A DNA stretch of 64,000 nucleotides from Voacanga thouarsii (lineage: Eukaryota; Streptophyta; Magnoliopsida; Gentianales; Apocynaceae): assembly GCA_026120185.1 (NCBI GenBank), contig JANUWF010001101.1:2914001-2978000 (forward strand). The letters are read 5' to 3'. The notes under the pieces were generated by a model, which had not been told where the DNA came from, ran no database searches, and was given only the letters and a program-made list of their open reading frames with translations. The position numbers and the translations under genes are program-made. Positions 10,781 to 25,779 of the stretch are shown in pieces (within the stretch, counting starts at the first letter, position 1; each line of letters begins with the position of its first letter).

Positions 10781-13252
10781 CCTAGTTGCAAATGATCTTT
10801 ATTTATTTATTTTTTTCCTCCTTGAAGTAGACAAAAAGACGACTTCCAAGTCTTCAACTTTATGTTCCCCCTTATCTCAGGAAGAAGACTCCCAAGTTCC
10901 AAGTCTTGTGGTACACAAACTTGAGTCTTTGTCCTAGGATAGAGGGAATTAAATTATGTCACTGATTTTGTATCACATTCTGGAATTAGAGAAATCGCTT
11001 TCTTTTTGTTTTTCTTATAACGTAGCCTCAAAACTACTTATATATAAAGGAAATGTAGCTAAAGATTGAACCAATTACCAATCTTTATTATAATATCGCC
11101 TGACTTAAAACTTAAGAGTCTTTGTCAATATTGTGATATTTTAGGGGATATTTGATATTACAGCTTGACTTTGAAGCCAAACTATATTTCTTTTAAACTT
11201 TATCCTTAATTTTTTGGATAAAATCTTTTTATAAGATATTTCAGACTCATAAATAAAGAATGTGAAAAAGATTATTTTCATATACGGAAATAATTATGGA
11301 CTCCAAATAATGACATTGTCAACTTCATAATATAGAAATATAATATTTGTATAAGAGTTATATTATCAGAACTTAACTCACACTTATGAAAATAAAGAGT
11401 TAGACGATCAAACTTGAATATAAATATATATCATATGGTGACACATGATATAATTGAATTTAAAAGGTGGAGTGTAGAATGCTCTTATGGTGGCACGTGA
11501 TAGAGTTGAATAAATGTTTGATAAAAATGAATTAAATGGCTATTTAATTTCAAAAATGATATTTCGTATTTTTAGGAAACTTATGGCTTTTTTTTTTTTT
11601 GGGGTGCAAATGAAGTAGCATAGTTGCTTTTCATGACTCGCATAAATATCTTATTATTAATGATTATGATAAGACTATTTACTTCATAGGTACAATGTCA
11701 TGTAATAATTTTTGTACCATGTATCAATTTATGCCAAGTATTTCAAAGAGTATTAACACAAAAAAAGTTACTGCATGCAAAGTCATTCCTTACGATCATT
11801 ACAAAAAAAAAATATTTGAATAAATTTGATAAAAATAAATTAAATAAAATATATGTGTATTACACATGACAAATATTAAAAATTTGGTTACCATGAATAG
11901 TTTAAAAAATTATAATTCACATAAAAAATTTAAATTTATACATTTTTATACACAGTATAACTTAAATTACAAAAAAATTAAAAATGACTTACTCGAGTAA
12001 TGCTCGGAATTTAGACCTTGTTTTTATAAAGTACAAAATGCAATATATAGTACAATAGTTGGGGAATGCCCTTTGTTACAAGGTCTTACAAATTTCTAAT
12101 GTAGAGTTATTCCAGAGAGGTAGTGTCTTATCTCCAAGAATTAACCAAGCTACTCTGCAGTTTTCTTTAAAATAAAATCTCAGCAGACATAAGTTTAAAA
12201 AAGTGTATTTTTAGTTATAATTGTTTATGTAACTATGAAATATTTTGGAGCCCTAAATTTTATTAAATTTGTAATAGAATTTTCTCTTTGTATCTTCTAA
12301 CTTATGCTTATTGGGAATAATGCACGATTGACGAGGTCACAAGCGTGTATATATATCGTTTGACTAAAGACGCAAGAGTATTGCTATGCATATGAATTTC
12401 TTTGTCAATAATTTAGCATAACCAACAAATTATCCAATTTGAAAAGATTTAGTAGATATCATATCTTCTAATTGATTAGCCAAATCAATTACACTAACCT
12501 TTCCCTTGAAGATTTGTTACCTAAATTTAAAAAATTTGGAATATACCAAAAATGTCTAATTTCTTTAAGTTAAGAATGTGGGGGCAGACATAAGATATCA
12601 AGAGATATTTTCTTACGTTCTTTCCTAGTTGTGTACTCTTTTTTTGCAACTGTAAATTATTTCCCTCCATGTTTTTTACATCTCTATGAACTACGTAGTT
12701 TGAAAAGAAAAAGAATAAATTAAAAAATAAAGAAAGTGGGGCCGTGGGAGCCTTTTGTCTAAGAAAAATTTATAGCCAATAGTAGCAGAAGACGATGTCC
12801 ATGCCTTTTGTCCAAGAAAAATTTAGAAAGCTTTGATACCACATTAAAAAATATTTTAAAAATATATTTTTATAGAAATTGACTGGCAACGGAATATCTC
12901 TTCCACTCATAAATATATCAATCAAACTTTCATAGTATTCTTATAAATTCTTACGGATCAAATTCTAAACTATAATTTCATCACACACATAATTTTAAAT
13001 ATAACTCTATATATATAGGTTGATTTACAAAATATATATATATATATATATATTTACAATAACTAGTCGAATTAGGATATCAACTCTAAATAATATTAGC
13101 AATGTGCACTAACATTAATAAACCACTAAATATAATTTAATAAAATTAAAATTAATAAAACCAAAACTAAAAAATTTTTAATTAACAAGAGTTCAGTTCA
13201 ATAATGCTCTCAGCAGAAGAGACGGAAGAAGACTTGTTTAAGTCACCACGTG
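10781..13252. repeat. Tandem duplication, copy 2 (2472 bp)
   Basis: Second copy of the 2.46 kb unit. Both copies end in CACCACGTG (ending 10780 and 13252), so the junction falls in a G-box-like CACGTG. The copies differ by scattered substitutions, small indels and the length of a (TA)n run (about 10567-10581 versus 13031-13051). High identity points to a recent event. Confidence 0.92.
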
Positions 13253-13650
13253 GATATTCAACGCACGGGAAAAAGACTCCCAAACCTTTTAAGGCTTTAG
13301 AAATAATAAAAAAAAAATGGGAATAAGAGATGACTTCCTCCTCTTTGTGGTACACAAACTTTGCCAGAGAATCGACTGGCACTGATTTTGTGCAAGGCTG
13401 TGGAATGAGGGAAATAACTTCTTTTTTTTTTTTTTTAATGTTTCGTTAACAAAGAGGATATTACTTGTTTTTGCTTTTTTTTTAAAAATATAATGGCATA
13501 TTACTTGTTTTCGTTCTTTTTTTATATAGTGGTTTTGTTCTTAATATTAGTTGCACCTCATTTTACTTTTGCTAGGATGCCAAGTCTCAATAATTTTCAT
13601 AATTAGGATGCAATGAAAAAGAAAATTCTAAATGGTGAACAGTTGCATGC
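13253..13650. repeat. Diverged partial third copy
   Basis: Right after copy 2 the text GACTCCCAA, TTGTGGTACACAAACTT and GGCACTGATTTTGTG matches the start of the duplicated unit (about 8425-8510) in diverged form. It then matches the left flank near 7960-8130 (ATGTTTCGTTAACAAAG, CATAATTTTCATAATTAGG). This older similarity probably promoted the recent duplication. Confidence 0.6.
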
Positions 13651-14901
13651 CTTTTTGGGAGGGAGAGAAACGGTTTAAGAAATCTGGTATATTTTTTCAA
13701 AAATTGGGAATGAAATGGCCCGATTGTTGAGAAACTCATACAATGGCCTTGATTCAGTGCCTTATCATGTGTTACTTAAATAAAGAATGCAATGTGGTAA
13801 TACATTTTCATTCCCAATTCTCCATTCTCGCTCACATTTGTAGACAATTTTTTTTTTGATAAAATTCCACTCTTGCAACTATTTCTGTCCAAATCCATTG
13901 ACTGCCATCTTCAACTGTCCCATCCTCTCAAGAGAAGTGAGATTTGAAGTGAGGTATTGCTAATTGATTTTGATTTTCCTCTTTATAGGGTTGGAGCAAA
14001 AGATACGCCAGTGAGACGTGAATTATTAATTTCAGCTGAATTGATAATTTCAAGTGTGTGGAAACGCCAATGAGAAATTGGAAATCAAGTTCCATCCCTT
14101 CAATAGCTGCACAAAGCAGGTAAAATTAATCTAAATCGGGTTATTTTCGTTATGTTATTCGCAGTTTTTATTTTGGGCTCTTTTTGTCTCTATAATTCAG
14201 TCTAACAATTGATAAAGTTAATTTTGGCGGTAAGATTATTTTTTTGAATTTGACTGTTGGTGTAGAGTTTGTTAATGTGGAATAACAACTTAAAATTTCT
14301 TATGATAAGAATTCACCCAAGTATGAAGGACCATCTCAAAAAGGGAAAGGAACACAAAGATACAACTCATGATTCATTGAAAAATATCAACATTCAAGAG
14401 ATTTCAAGAGAATCTCCAAGCTTACAAATCAAAGGCCAAGAAATATATTAAGAAATGAGTGATCAAAAGAGGACCAAAAGGAGCCAAATATAATCAACAA
14501 TTCTTGTGAAAAGTCAAGGGAGCTCAAGGGAAAGCTTTGAAGAACTTTGGAAACAAGTTTAGAGAAGTGCAAATAGGAGATGCACGGTTTGATGTACTAG
14601 CATGTACCAAACCATGCCAAGAAAAGCCAAACGCACAACTCTTGGATATTGTGCAGGACTTCATGCATAGCTATGCCAAACATCGTGCCTGGTCTAAAAA
14701 TGGCCTTGCACAACTGTACTTCTTCCATGCATAGCATCCTGTAGGCAAGAATGCTATGTTTTGTTATTGCTTATTTGACTTTGTTTTAACTTTGTTTTTT
14801 TTTTAATTTTCACAAATTATATTGATCATTAAGCCCTAAAAATACATTAATAGGCCTTTATGGTAGAGTTATACAAACCGAAACTAGATTAGGTTAAGTG
14901 A

Positions 14902-14903
<2 letters not shown>
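13651..14903. other. Unassigned sequence with weak exon-like signals
   Basis: No protein recognised. Around 13940-14120 a GTGAGATTTG donor-like site, a TTTCCTCTTTATAG acceptor-like site and a GCAG/GTAAAATT junction could mark 5'-UTR exons of a lost gene, but the first intron would be only about 52 bases, too short for a normal plant intron. Frames at 14269-14451 and 14537-14734 have no recognisable domain. Confidence 0.25.
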
Positions 14904-14958
<55 letters not shown>

Positions 14959-14967
14959 GCGCGCGCT
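14904..14967. repeat. Compound microsatellite (TA)n(CA)n(CG)n
   Basis: About 22 TA units, then ACACACAC, then GCGCGCGC. A pure alternating purine-pyrimidine run of this kind is a simple-sequence repeat with Z-DNA potential. Confidence 0.9.
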
Positions 14968-15502
14968 ATTATAACATATTGTAAACAATGTTGAATGAAT
15001 TTTGAAGATCAAAAGAGAGGTTTTAGAACATTTGTGAGGAAGTTCATCATTGTTCTTTGATGTGCAAATTGTGTGATATGAAAAGAGTGTTACGCTTAAA
15101 CAAATTTTAAATAACAAAATGTCAGAATTTCTCACACAACACACTTAGAATCTAATGACAAGTAGAGAACCTAAGGGATCGGGTAAGTACCATTACTTAC
15201 TCATTTGCTATTGTCTAGTCAACCAATTCTAACAAAGAAAATATATTTACAACTACTAAACTTATAAAATACAATTACAATCTACCCAATATAGGAGTAG
15301 CAACAAGAATATTTAGGAGTGCAGAGAAATAGTAAAATACATGTAATTAGATGGAAGACCCCAAGAACTAGACAAGTAATAAATTAAGACCTTGGACAAT
15401 TGAATGACTAATCTGATACCAGTATGGGTTACAATTATGAATTCAGCTCTTTCTCAAGTTATGGACTTCCTACCCTTTAATCAAATTAATAGATATCAAA
15501 TT
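14968..15502. other. No gene seen
   Basis: AT-rich sequence between the microsatellite and the LTR at 15503. No motif recognised on either strand. Confidence 0.4.
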
Positions 15503-18290
<2,788 letters not shown>

Positions 18291-18463
18291 GATAACAACA
18301 AAAGAAACAAAAATAGGAAACATAACTCTAGAAAAGGAAAAGAAAATCAAAATAAAAGAAAAGCCAAGAAAAATCAACTAAAAAGAAATCCTAAGCAAAG
18401 TCGTGAAAATATAAATAGAAAAGAAAGCTAAAGAAAAAAAAATAAAAATCAGAGGAAAAATGC

Positions 18464-19713
18464 TCAATCCTTATCATCATGATCATCCTCATCCTCATTC
18501 TCACCATCATCATCATTATCATTTGCAGCATTGGTTTCATGGCTACCATTGTCCTCTCGAGTTCCAGGAAATCTTTGCATCTATTGCGCTCATTGTTGTT
18601 CCTGAGCATCTTGTCTCCTAGTGAGGACAATTATAGACTCACAAGCTATAGCAGTATCTTTGCTTGAGTCTCTATGCCAACTCTTAATTGCTTCAATTGA
18701 CCTCTCACCTCAGCCTTAAAGTCAGCTCTAGATTGAGATTTTGAACTACTAGCACGAGCTTGAGGTGGTGGTGTATGATGCACTTCTTCTTTTGGTGGAA
18801 GCTTGACTTGTCCCAGGTGCTGCACATCAAAAGGTCGTAACCAATGTCTTACCTCTGTACTGTACTGATAACCACAGCTAGTAAGTGTTTGCTCAATAAC
18901 CATATCACGCTCTATTGTGATTTCAGTAAGTTCCCTCTCCAAGCTAATACTAAAGGCTTCAAGAATTTTCATTATCACGAGGGGAAAAACAAAGGCTTTG
19001 GTGGAAAGGCGAGAATAGACAACATCCTACATGGATTGAATAATTAAAGGAGTAAGCGAGATGGGCTGAGTGTGCATCATCTTATGAAGAATATACAAGT
19101 CAATCACACAGGACTCATTAAATCCACTAGCTTTTGGAACAATATTTTAAGCAAAGATATAGACTAGGGCACATAGTGCAGCTTCAAGATCATTATTAGA
19201 GTAAAAACCTACTTACCCTACTGGACCTCTATTGTACATCCTCAAAGTAGCTCTAGTATCACTTACTTTCCACTCAAGATCAGGCAGTATCTTTTGATTA
19301 TTTTGATTTACCGCTAACCAAGGACTGTCATTATTCACACGGAGGATGGCAGCTAGTATCTCTCTATCTAGAAAGATAGGGGTGCCCTTTACCCTAGTCT
19401 TAATGATCTTAAGATGGTTATTGTGTTTCTGGACCATGTTAGCATATAATTCTTTGATCAAAACAAGACAATAGGGTCCCTTCAGCTGAACTATTGGTCC
19501 CTACCCCAAGTGTCTAAACATGAGTCCTAACTTGAGGGCATGGTCTAAAGAGGGTGCAAATGTGCGTTCAACAATGATTTTATTAGCTGCCCTCTTAGTG
19601 TACCACTCTTGGCAGGACGGATCAATAAAATTAGTAGGGTGTAGGAACAACAGGTCTATGGATGTAGGGGTGGAGGAAGATGAAGCACTAGCCCGTTTAG
19701 AAGATTGGCCCAT
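18464..19713 (-). pseudogene. Broken plant-transposon ORF with acidic tail (PF20167-like)
   Basis: The minus-strand reading opens with MGQSSKRASASSSSTP at 19713, continues through an N-terminal globular part (EWYTKRAANKIIVERTF), a middle part at 19213-19461 (KELYANM...VKGTPIFLDREILAAIL) and a part at 18646-18978 with a proline/serine linker. It ends in a D/E-rich tail (DNDDDGENEDEDDHDD, stop at 18464-18466). The layout and the KELYAN...VRGK-like block resemble the putative plant transposon protein family often carried by non-autonomous LTR elements. Several stops and frame changes separate the parts, so it is not expressed as one protein. The family match is from memory. Confidence 0.5.
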
Positions 19714-19739
19714 CTCTCTAAGCTTGATGAAGTGATATA

Positions 19740-20805
19740 AAAATGGTTAATAAAGAATAGGACTAAGGCACCACCACAATGTAACAACACTTAATGGGTT
19801 CACACTATCACAATACAACTCCATATACAATCCCCATAATCCACAATTTCTAATCAATCCATAACAATCTCAATCCATATTATCAATTAAACCCAATCTC
19901 CTTTCAAAAACTACAAAAAACAATGGAATGCCACAATTCAAACCATAGCATGATTTCCAACGAATTCACAACTTGATCATAGCATGAAAAACATGTCCAC
20001 ATCCCAAGTCAAGAACAATGGCTATGCACAATAGCCAATTATTATAAATTCATCAACAAGATAATTTCCATAACCCAAAAATAGACCACCTATAATCACA
20101 ATATGGACATGTCGTCATAAAAAAAAAAATCATGAATCATACTCTCATGCTATTCTAGTAATCATAATGCCATCAATTCCATCAGATTTAACTAACACTT
20201 CAAATGTATGCAACTTTCATCTAAAAATAGCCCCAAAAATAGGAAAAATTCAATGGCAAGAATTTAACCGTAGAATTCAAGAAAAATCATGCCTTTGTGT
20301 TCTCCAATTCATGGGCAAGTAAAATATGCAATCTTTTTGAAGAAATCCTTGCTTGAAAGGAGAGATTTGAAAGTGAGTTTTTGAAGAAAAAGTTGAGATT
20401 TTTTGACTTTTGATCTGTAGATTCAACAAAAATAAGAGGATTTTATGTTAGATTGATATTTTTGAAGGTAAAAATAGAACTGGTGGTGTTCGAGGATGTA
20501 GAAATGGAGCCGGGTGGAGAGAAAAATTGAGGAAAGTTGGTTTTGTTTGAAAACAACATGGCCAATTCGGCCACTTTAACCATTCTCCCGGCAGGAGCCG
20601 GCGTCGGCTCCACGTGGTTCGGCCGGTGCCGGCCTTGGTTTGGGCCAGAAATGTTTTTTAATTAAAATATTGTAAATGCAATAATGGAAACTACAAAATC
20701 ATAAAAAGAGTACCATTATTCTAAAAATTAAAGATACATGAAAATAACTGAAAGCACACAAAAATTAAATAGATATCCCAAAATAAAAAACCAAATCAGT
20801 GAAGA
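19740..20805. other. Non-coding interior of the Athila-like unit
   Basis: AT-rich and without reading frames of note, except for a short GC-rich block at about 20585-20650 built from GCCGG and GGCTC words. It separates the two pseudo-ORFs. Confidence 0.4.
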
Positions 20806-20809
20806 TAAT

Positions 20810-22010
20810 TTTTTTCCACTGTCAAGATCACGTGGATTGGTATCAATATTTCTTGGAAGTGATCCTATTTGACGGTCTCCAAGGAGTTTAGCCAATTATC
20901 CAATTTGATTTTTGAGATTGCGCATAGACGCCTCCAAATTCCTCGTGGTTGCATCCACTCATTGAAACCGTGTTTCTGCGCTACTTACCATTTGGTTAAC
21001 CAAGTCCTCCAATGATGGCTTAGGTTGTGGTGCATTGTAGGGCAAAAGGGGTTGAGTCCTTTGATTTCCTCCAAAGTAAAAGAAGTTTGCCTGGGTTAGT
21101 TTTGAATATTCCATGAGAAATTGGTATGGTTCCTTCATCCAGGATTGTAAGTGGCAATGTAAGGATTATTACTTTGTCTTCCATTACCCACAAACGCAGC
21201 TTGTTCTAAAGACTCTTTGGATGACTCCATGCTTTAGCACTTATAATTGGGATGTCCTTCCCTACAAAAATCACAACTCACGTTCATTACTTGTCATTGG
21301 GAAGGAGATATCACTTAGCCTCCAAAGCTGCTATTGCATCCACTTTGTGCACTCCATAACATGAGCTTTTGATCTTAAACTACCCCATGCATAGTGTTTG
21401 TTGCAAGCTTTTCAATCAAATTGAACACCACCTCCGGGGTCTTAGCATTAATAGAACCTCCTATAGATGCATCAACCTATTGCCTTGTAGCAAAGTTTAA
21501 ACAACTATGAAAGATTTGCATTTGCATACCTAGCTCGAACCCGTGATGAGGACACTTCCTAAATATCTCTTTAAATCTCTTCCAACACTCATAGAGATTT
21601 TCAGATTCTAAATATTGAAAGGCGAAAATATCAGTCCTAAGCTTAGATGTTCTAGCTATGGAAAAATATTTTGTTAGGAATTTTTCACCCAAAACATTCC
21701 AAGTGGTAATGGATCCAGTTGGAAAAGACTTTAACCAAGATTTCGCTCTATCTCTCAAAGAAAAGGGAAAAATCCTTAGTTTGATAGCATTCTCAGAAAC
21801 TCCATTCATCTTAAATGTATCACAAATTTTTAAAAAGCTCACAAGGTGGGCATTAGGATCTTTCTCAGGTAGTCTGTTAAATTGCATCATGGTTTGGATC
21901 ATTTGGATGATATTGGACTTTATTTCAAAGTTATTAACTCTATCCTAGGTCTCATAATGTTCAAGCCTGTACCCGAGATTGCTGGTTTCGCAAAATTATC
22001 CATAGTCCTC
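20810..22010 (-). pseudogene. Athila-like retrotransposon gag (broken)
   Basis: The minus-strand frame at 21477-21902 is a classic Ty3/gypsy Athila/Tat capsid: FPFSLRDRAKSWLKSFPTGS, then FLTKYF, then YECWKRFKEIFRKCPHHG. Further downstream, in frames with stops, near 21110-21150 there is a TYNPG-RNH-NFSW motif, and near 20820-20960 a PSLEDLVNQM...DATTRNLE...GSLPRN...NPR tail, both typical of the C-terminal part of this gag. Protease, reverse transcriptase and integrase are missing from the expected downstream side, so this is a gag-only relic. In the element, Gag would form the cytoplasmic particle. Confidence 0.75.
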
Positions 22011-22406
22011 CTGTGATTACCATCATTACCACCATTGTTTGGTTGGTTAATTTCTGTGTTGTTTCTTACCCTTTTTCTAAACACCTTTCAGATATTTGTT
22101 AGGGTCCCCTCGATCTCAGGATCAAGATCTACTATGTTTGTTTTAGATTATCGAGCCATACACTAAGGGCTAGATCTACAGAGAAAAGAAGATAGTGAGA
22201 TTATAGAATCCACAAGTTAATCAATTATGGTACATTCACAAATTAGGTTAGGAAAATTACGACATGTAGTGAAATTAAATTACAATTATACAAACAACAA
22301 AATATGGCACCTACTCATGCAAGGAACAGATATACAGATTTACATATTTACATACATATATATAAACATGGTTAAATCAACAAAATTCAAACTTTCATGA
22401 TATTGT

Positions 22407-22424
22407 TCCTCGACAACGGTGTAA
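22407..22424 (-). other. Degenerate primer-binding site, tRNA-Asp type
   Basis: The minus strand reads TTACACCGTTGTCGAGGA, a decayed form of the TGGCGCCGTTGCCGGGGA-like site used by Athila/Tat elements. It lies seven bases inside the LTR end at 22431, as expected for a 5' LTR on the minus strand. Confidence 0.6.
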
Positions 22425-22430
22425 AAAATT

Positions 22431-23861
22431 TGATGCGTAAATTTTGGGTGTATAAAAATCTTTAAATTTAAATCCATCCCTTAGCGAAGTTTTAATTAAA
22501 ACATTAATCCCAAATTATACATATGAGCAAGTATACTCATCGCAAGTATAGTATAGGGAATTAACGAGTATCGATCCTCAAATGAATAAGTACACACTAA
22601 TAGCTTTTCATTCATTATTTAACCGACTTAATAAAGTGATATAAAAAGAAAAATAAAGAAATATGTACAACTTAAGGATGTATGAATATACAATTTGGAT
22701 AACTATCCTAGAAGACATGACAATGAATCATTTAGTAACTATCTTAATTAATCTCCATCTTGGCACCATGAAGGGATTAAAATAGAGTTCAATCATTTCT
22801 CAAGTCATAAACTCACTATCTCATGATTAAATCGGTAGATTTCCAAATTAAACCAACAAACCAAAAATATTCATAAAACTCATCCTTCAACAATTATTCC
22901 TATACTCTAGGTGATAATAAACATGAAATTAGGTAATAACCCTATACTCTAGACGAAATTAACCAATCTTTGATTACTTTAGTTCTTTGGCTTAACTTCG
23001 TTTTTCAAGTCCGTTAAGCAATAAGAAATATGCAATTAAGAAAATTAAATTAACTCATAATATAGTCCCTAAGTCAATTAGAAGCAAATACAACTTCATC
23101 AACTCTTCCATAATTATAAGTAATCAAACACCAAGAATGATAGAAAATTGATCAAATAACTAAATTAATCCAAAAACCATAAATCCCAAAACAATGTTAA
23201 AGTACATTAAAAACATTAATTACATCATTATTCAAGAAAAAAGAAACAAAGGTAAAAGAAAGAACTCATAGACAAGCCCTCATTCTCTTTGAAGACCTTC
23301 CTGAATAATGCTCCTTGAACTCATAGATTGAATTTCCTCATTCTTGTGAGTGATTGACAATTTTAATCCTTGGATTCACACATTTGGCTTATGTTTTTCT
23401 TGTTTAAATATGCTTCCAAGAGGAGAAAATTCAATCTCTAAGAGTTTTGGACTGTGTAGAGATTGAAAAATACTAAAATTCTTGGAAAATTACCAAATCA
23501 GTGCATAATTGGAAAAGCTCGCCGACATGGGACAGTCCAGGGCAAGCGTTGGCTCCGTTTGGCAGGGTCGGCGCTTGCCGTGCTTTGGTCGCTTGGTCGT
23601 GCTCTATTTTTTTTTCCTCCCAAAAATCCCTTGTTTCTTCCAGATTAGGGCTGACGCTTGCTCCGTGGGTCACAACTGGCACCGGCCGTGCTCTGACAGC
23701 GATGGATTTTTTGTTTTTTTCGTCATTTTCTGTAACAAAAATCTAAAACACATTTCTAAGGGTAAAATATCAAATATGAAGGAATATGCCTAATTATTGC
23801 ACCAAATGTATCACAAAACATCCTCAAATAATTAGAAAAACACAGATGAATTTTGCCCCCA
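22431..23861 (-). mobile_element. 5' LTR of the Athila-like element
   Basis: On the plus strand the segment runs from TGATGCGTAAATTTTGGG to TTTTGCCCCCA, giving TG...CA ends and a length of 1431 bp. The primer site and gag follow on the minus strand, so this is the 5' LTR. It contains a GC-rich block at about 23540-23700. The matching 3' LTR was not found in the window. The right end abuts the truncated copia LTR at 23862. Confidence 0.65.
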
Positions 23862-25189
23862 TTAAGCTTTCCAAATTTTTAGCATTCCAGCCACACCCTT
23901 GTTTCCCCCCCCCCTTTCCCTTATATGATATGGTTACAGGGTTTCCAAATCCTTAGCTATGTCATCTAACCCTGATGGGCTAGGGTCCTTTTTCAATTAG
24001 TACAAGACTAATTAAACAATTCTCTTGTTGATCCACCTATGCCCAATATAAAAAATATCTAAGACAATTAATTAATAAACTAATTAAATCAAATTAGGCC
24101 ACTAAATTATTCTAGCCTAAATAAATAATTAATTGAACTCTTAGAATAATTCTTCTAATATTAAATTAATTCAACAAGCCCATATAGTAAAAAAATTTAC
24201 TAAGATACTTGAGCTACTTTGGGGACCAAAAGATGTATTATTCTCTGAAATGACTAAAATACCCTTGCTAACGAATACTAATATTTTATTATTTTAAATA
24301 TTTTATTTATCATTATAAGAAAATATTGACCCCAAGAATAATATTGTAAGTGCAATGTCCTCGACGTACAGGTGTAATGACGAAAATACCCCACTATATA
24401 ACGCCCATCATTGAGATAGGAAAATGCACTAATGCCCTTTTTAATGACATCTACCATCCTTTGATATCTAGTTTGATCATCCATGACTTCCAGTATGTAC
24501 TCAATTATCTCAGGAAGCTTCCTAAAAGTATACATACTTAGTCATATTTTTCAAGGCCCAAGATTATTTAGATTATTTCAAACAATCACAAAAAGGTAAT
24601 TTCTTTACGTAATGAAGCATAAAAACTTTATTTTATAAGTCTATCTTAATTAAATAGAGTTATACATCCAATATACAAGGTTATTGGGCTTGTGCTAAAA
24701 CCTCATCTATCATACATAAAAGTGTACAAGTTCAGTTCCACCAGACTACAAACTTATACTCAAGTGTAAAAGTACTTACCCATGCAGTAGTTGCGATAAA
24801 TTATATTTATTTATTTTAGCATTTTTATAAAGATTATTATTGTGTGGTTCAATTCTATTCCAAATATGCTTACACTATTGGCATGAGTGGACTACTCATT
24901 GGTTAAAAGGTAAACTAATCTCAATTTAGAAATCATAGTGTAATGATCTAAATCTTGATAAAGTACCCAACTTTATCAATCGATCAAGAATAAATTTTTG
25001 CTTATGTGTTAGCAGCCCATAATCTATATCTTACTCTGAAGGCACGCTTCAATCACGTAGATTACTTATTAACACACTTAGACCTTAATGTGCATATACA
25101 TATAAACAAACAAATATTAATGAATGAAATATTTTATTAATTTTTAAAATACAGAAATATATGATCCATTTTAGGTATACATTCCAACA
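23862..25189 (-). mobile_element. 3' LTR of copia element D (truncated)
   Basis: On the minus strand it starts TGTTGGAATGTATACC at 25189, directly after a purine tract (GCAAGTAGGAGAT). It carries blocks shared with the LTRs of copia A and B: a motif with GGGGTCAATATTTTC, a GGAC/GACATTGC-like block and a GGTCCCC-type block. At 1328 bp it is shorter than the 1.8-2.0 kb LTRs of A and B; its 3' end is missing and the Athila-like LTR begins there instead. Confidence 0.7.
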
Positions 25190-25221
25190 ATCTCCTACTT
25201 GCACTAAATGGACTATGATAG

Positions 25222-25770
25222 TCAAAATGTACCAACCCTTATAACATTCAAGTGTCTTCGTAACACCTTCTCTGTCAAAGGCTTAGTAAATGGGCTCGTC
25301 AGATTATTTGTAGAGAAAAATTGATCAGCCAATATCTCCTGTTTCTGGATGAACTTTTGGATTATGTGATACTTTCTCTCAAAGTGCTTGTCATTCTTAT
25401 GGTTTCTTAACTTCTTGCATTGTGACACATCTCCAAAATTGTCACAAAGTATGGTTATAGACCTGTCTATTTGTGGCACAACTTTAAGTTTTGTGAGGAA
25501 CTTTCAGAGCTAAACCACTTTTTTTGAAGCTTCGAAAGTTGTGACATACTCAGTTTCTATGGTGAAATTAATAATGTAAGATTGCTTAACACTTCTTCAT
25601 GAAATAACCCTTCCGGACAAAATGAAAACATATCTGCTAGTGGATTTCCTTTTATCATTATCTGCTTGGAAGTTTGGTGAGTGTAATTGGTAAGAACTAA
25701 ATCATCACATCTGTAAACAAGTATATAATCTCTCGTTCCATTCAGGTACTTGAGAATATGCTTTACAACT
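25222..25770 (-). pseudogene. Copia D RNase H region
   Basis: The minus-strand frame at 25222-25479 has ITILCDNFGDVSQC, then RKYHIIQKFIQKQEI, then the terminal TSPFTKPLTEKVLRRH motif found at the end of copia polyproteins. The upstream part is interrupted by stops. It is the last coding domain before the 3' LTR, as expected. Confidence 0.75.
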
Positions 25771-25779
25771 TTTCAATAT

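Noticed and set aside
13940..14125. Possible 5'-UTR exons of a host gene
   Set aside because: The best splice pair gives an intron of about 52 bases and no coding exon follows; too weak to call.
23462..23793. Several overlapping frames in the GC-rich part of the Athila-like LTR
   Set aside because: Open frames on both strands follow from local GC content; no domain and no conservation evidence.
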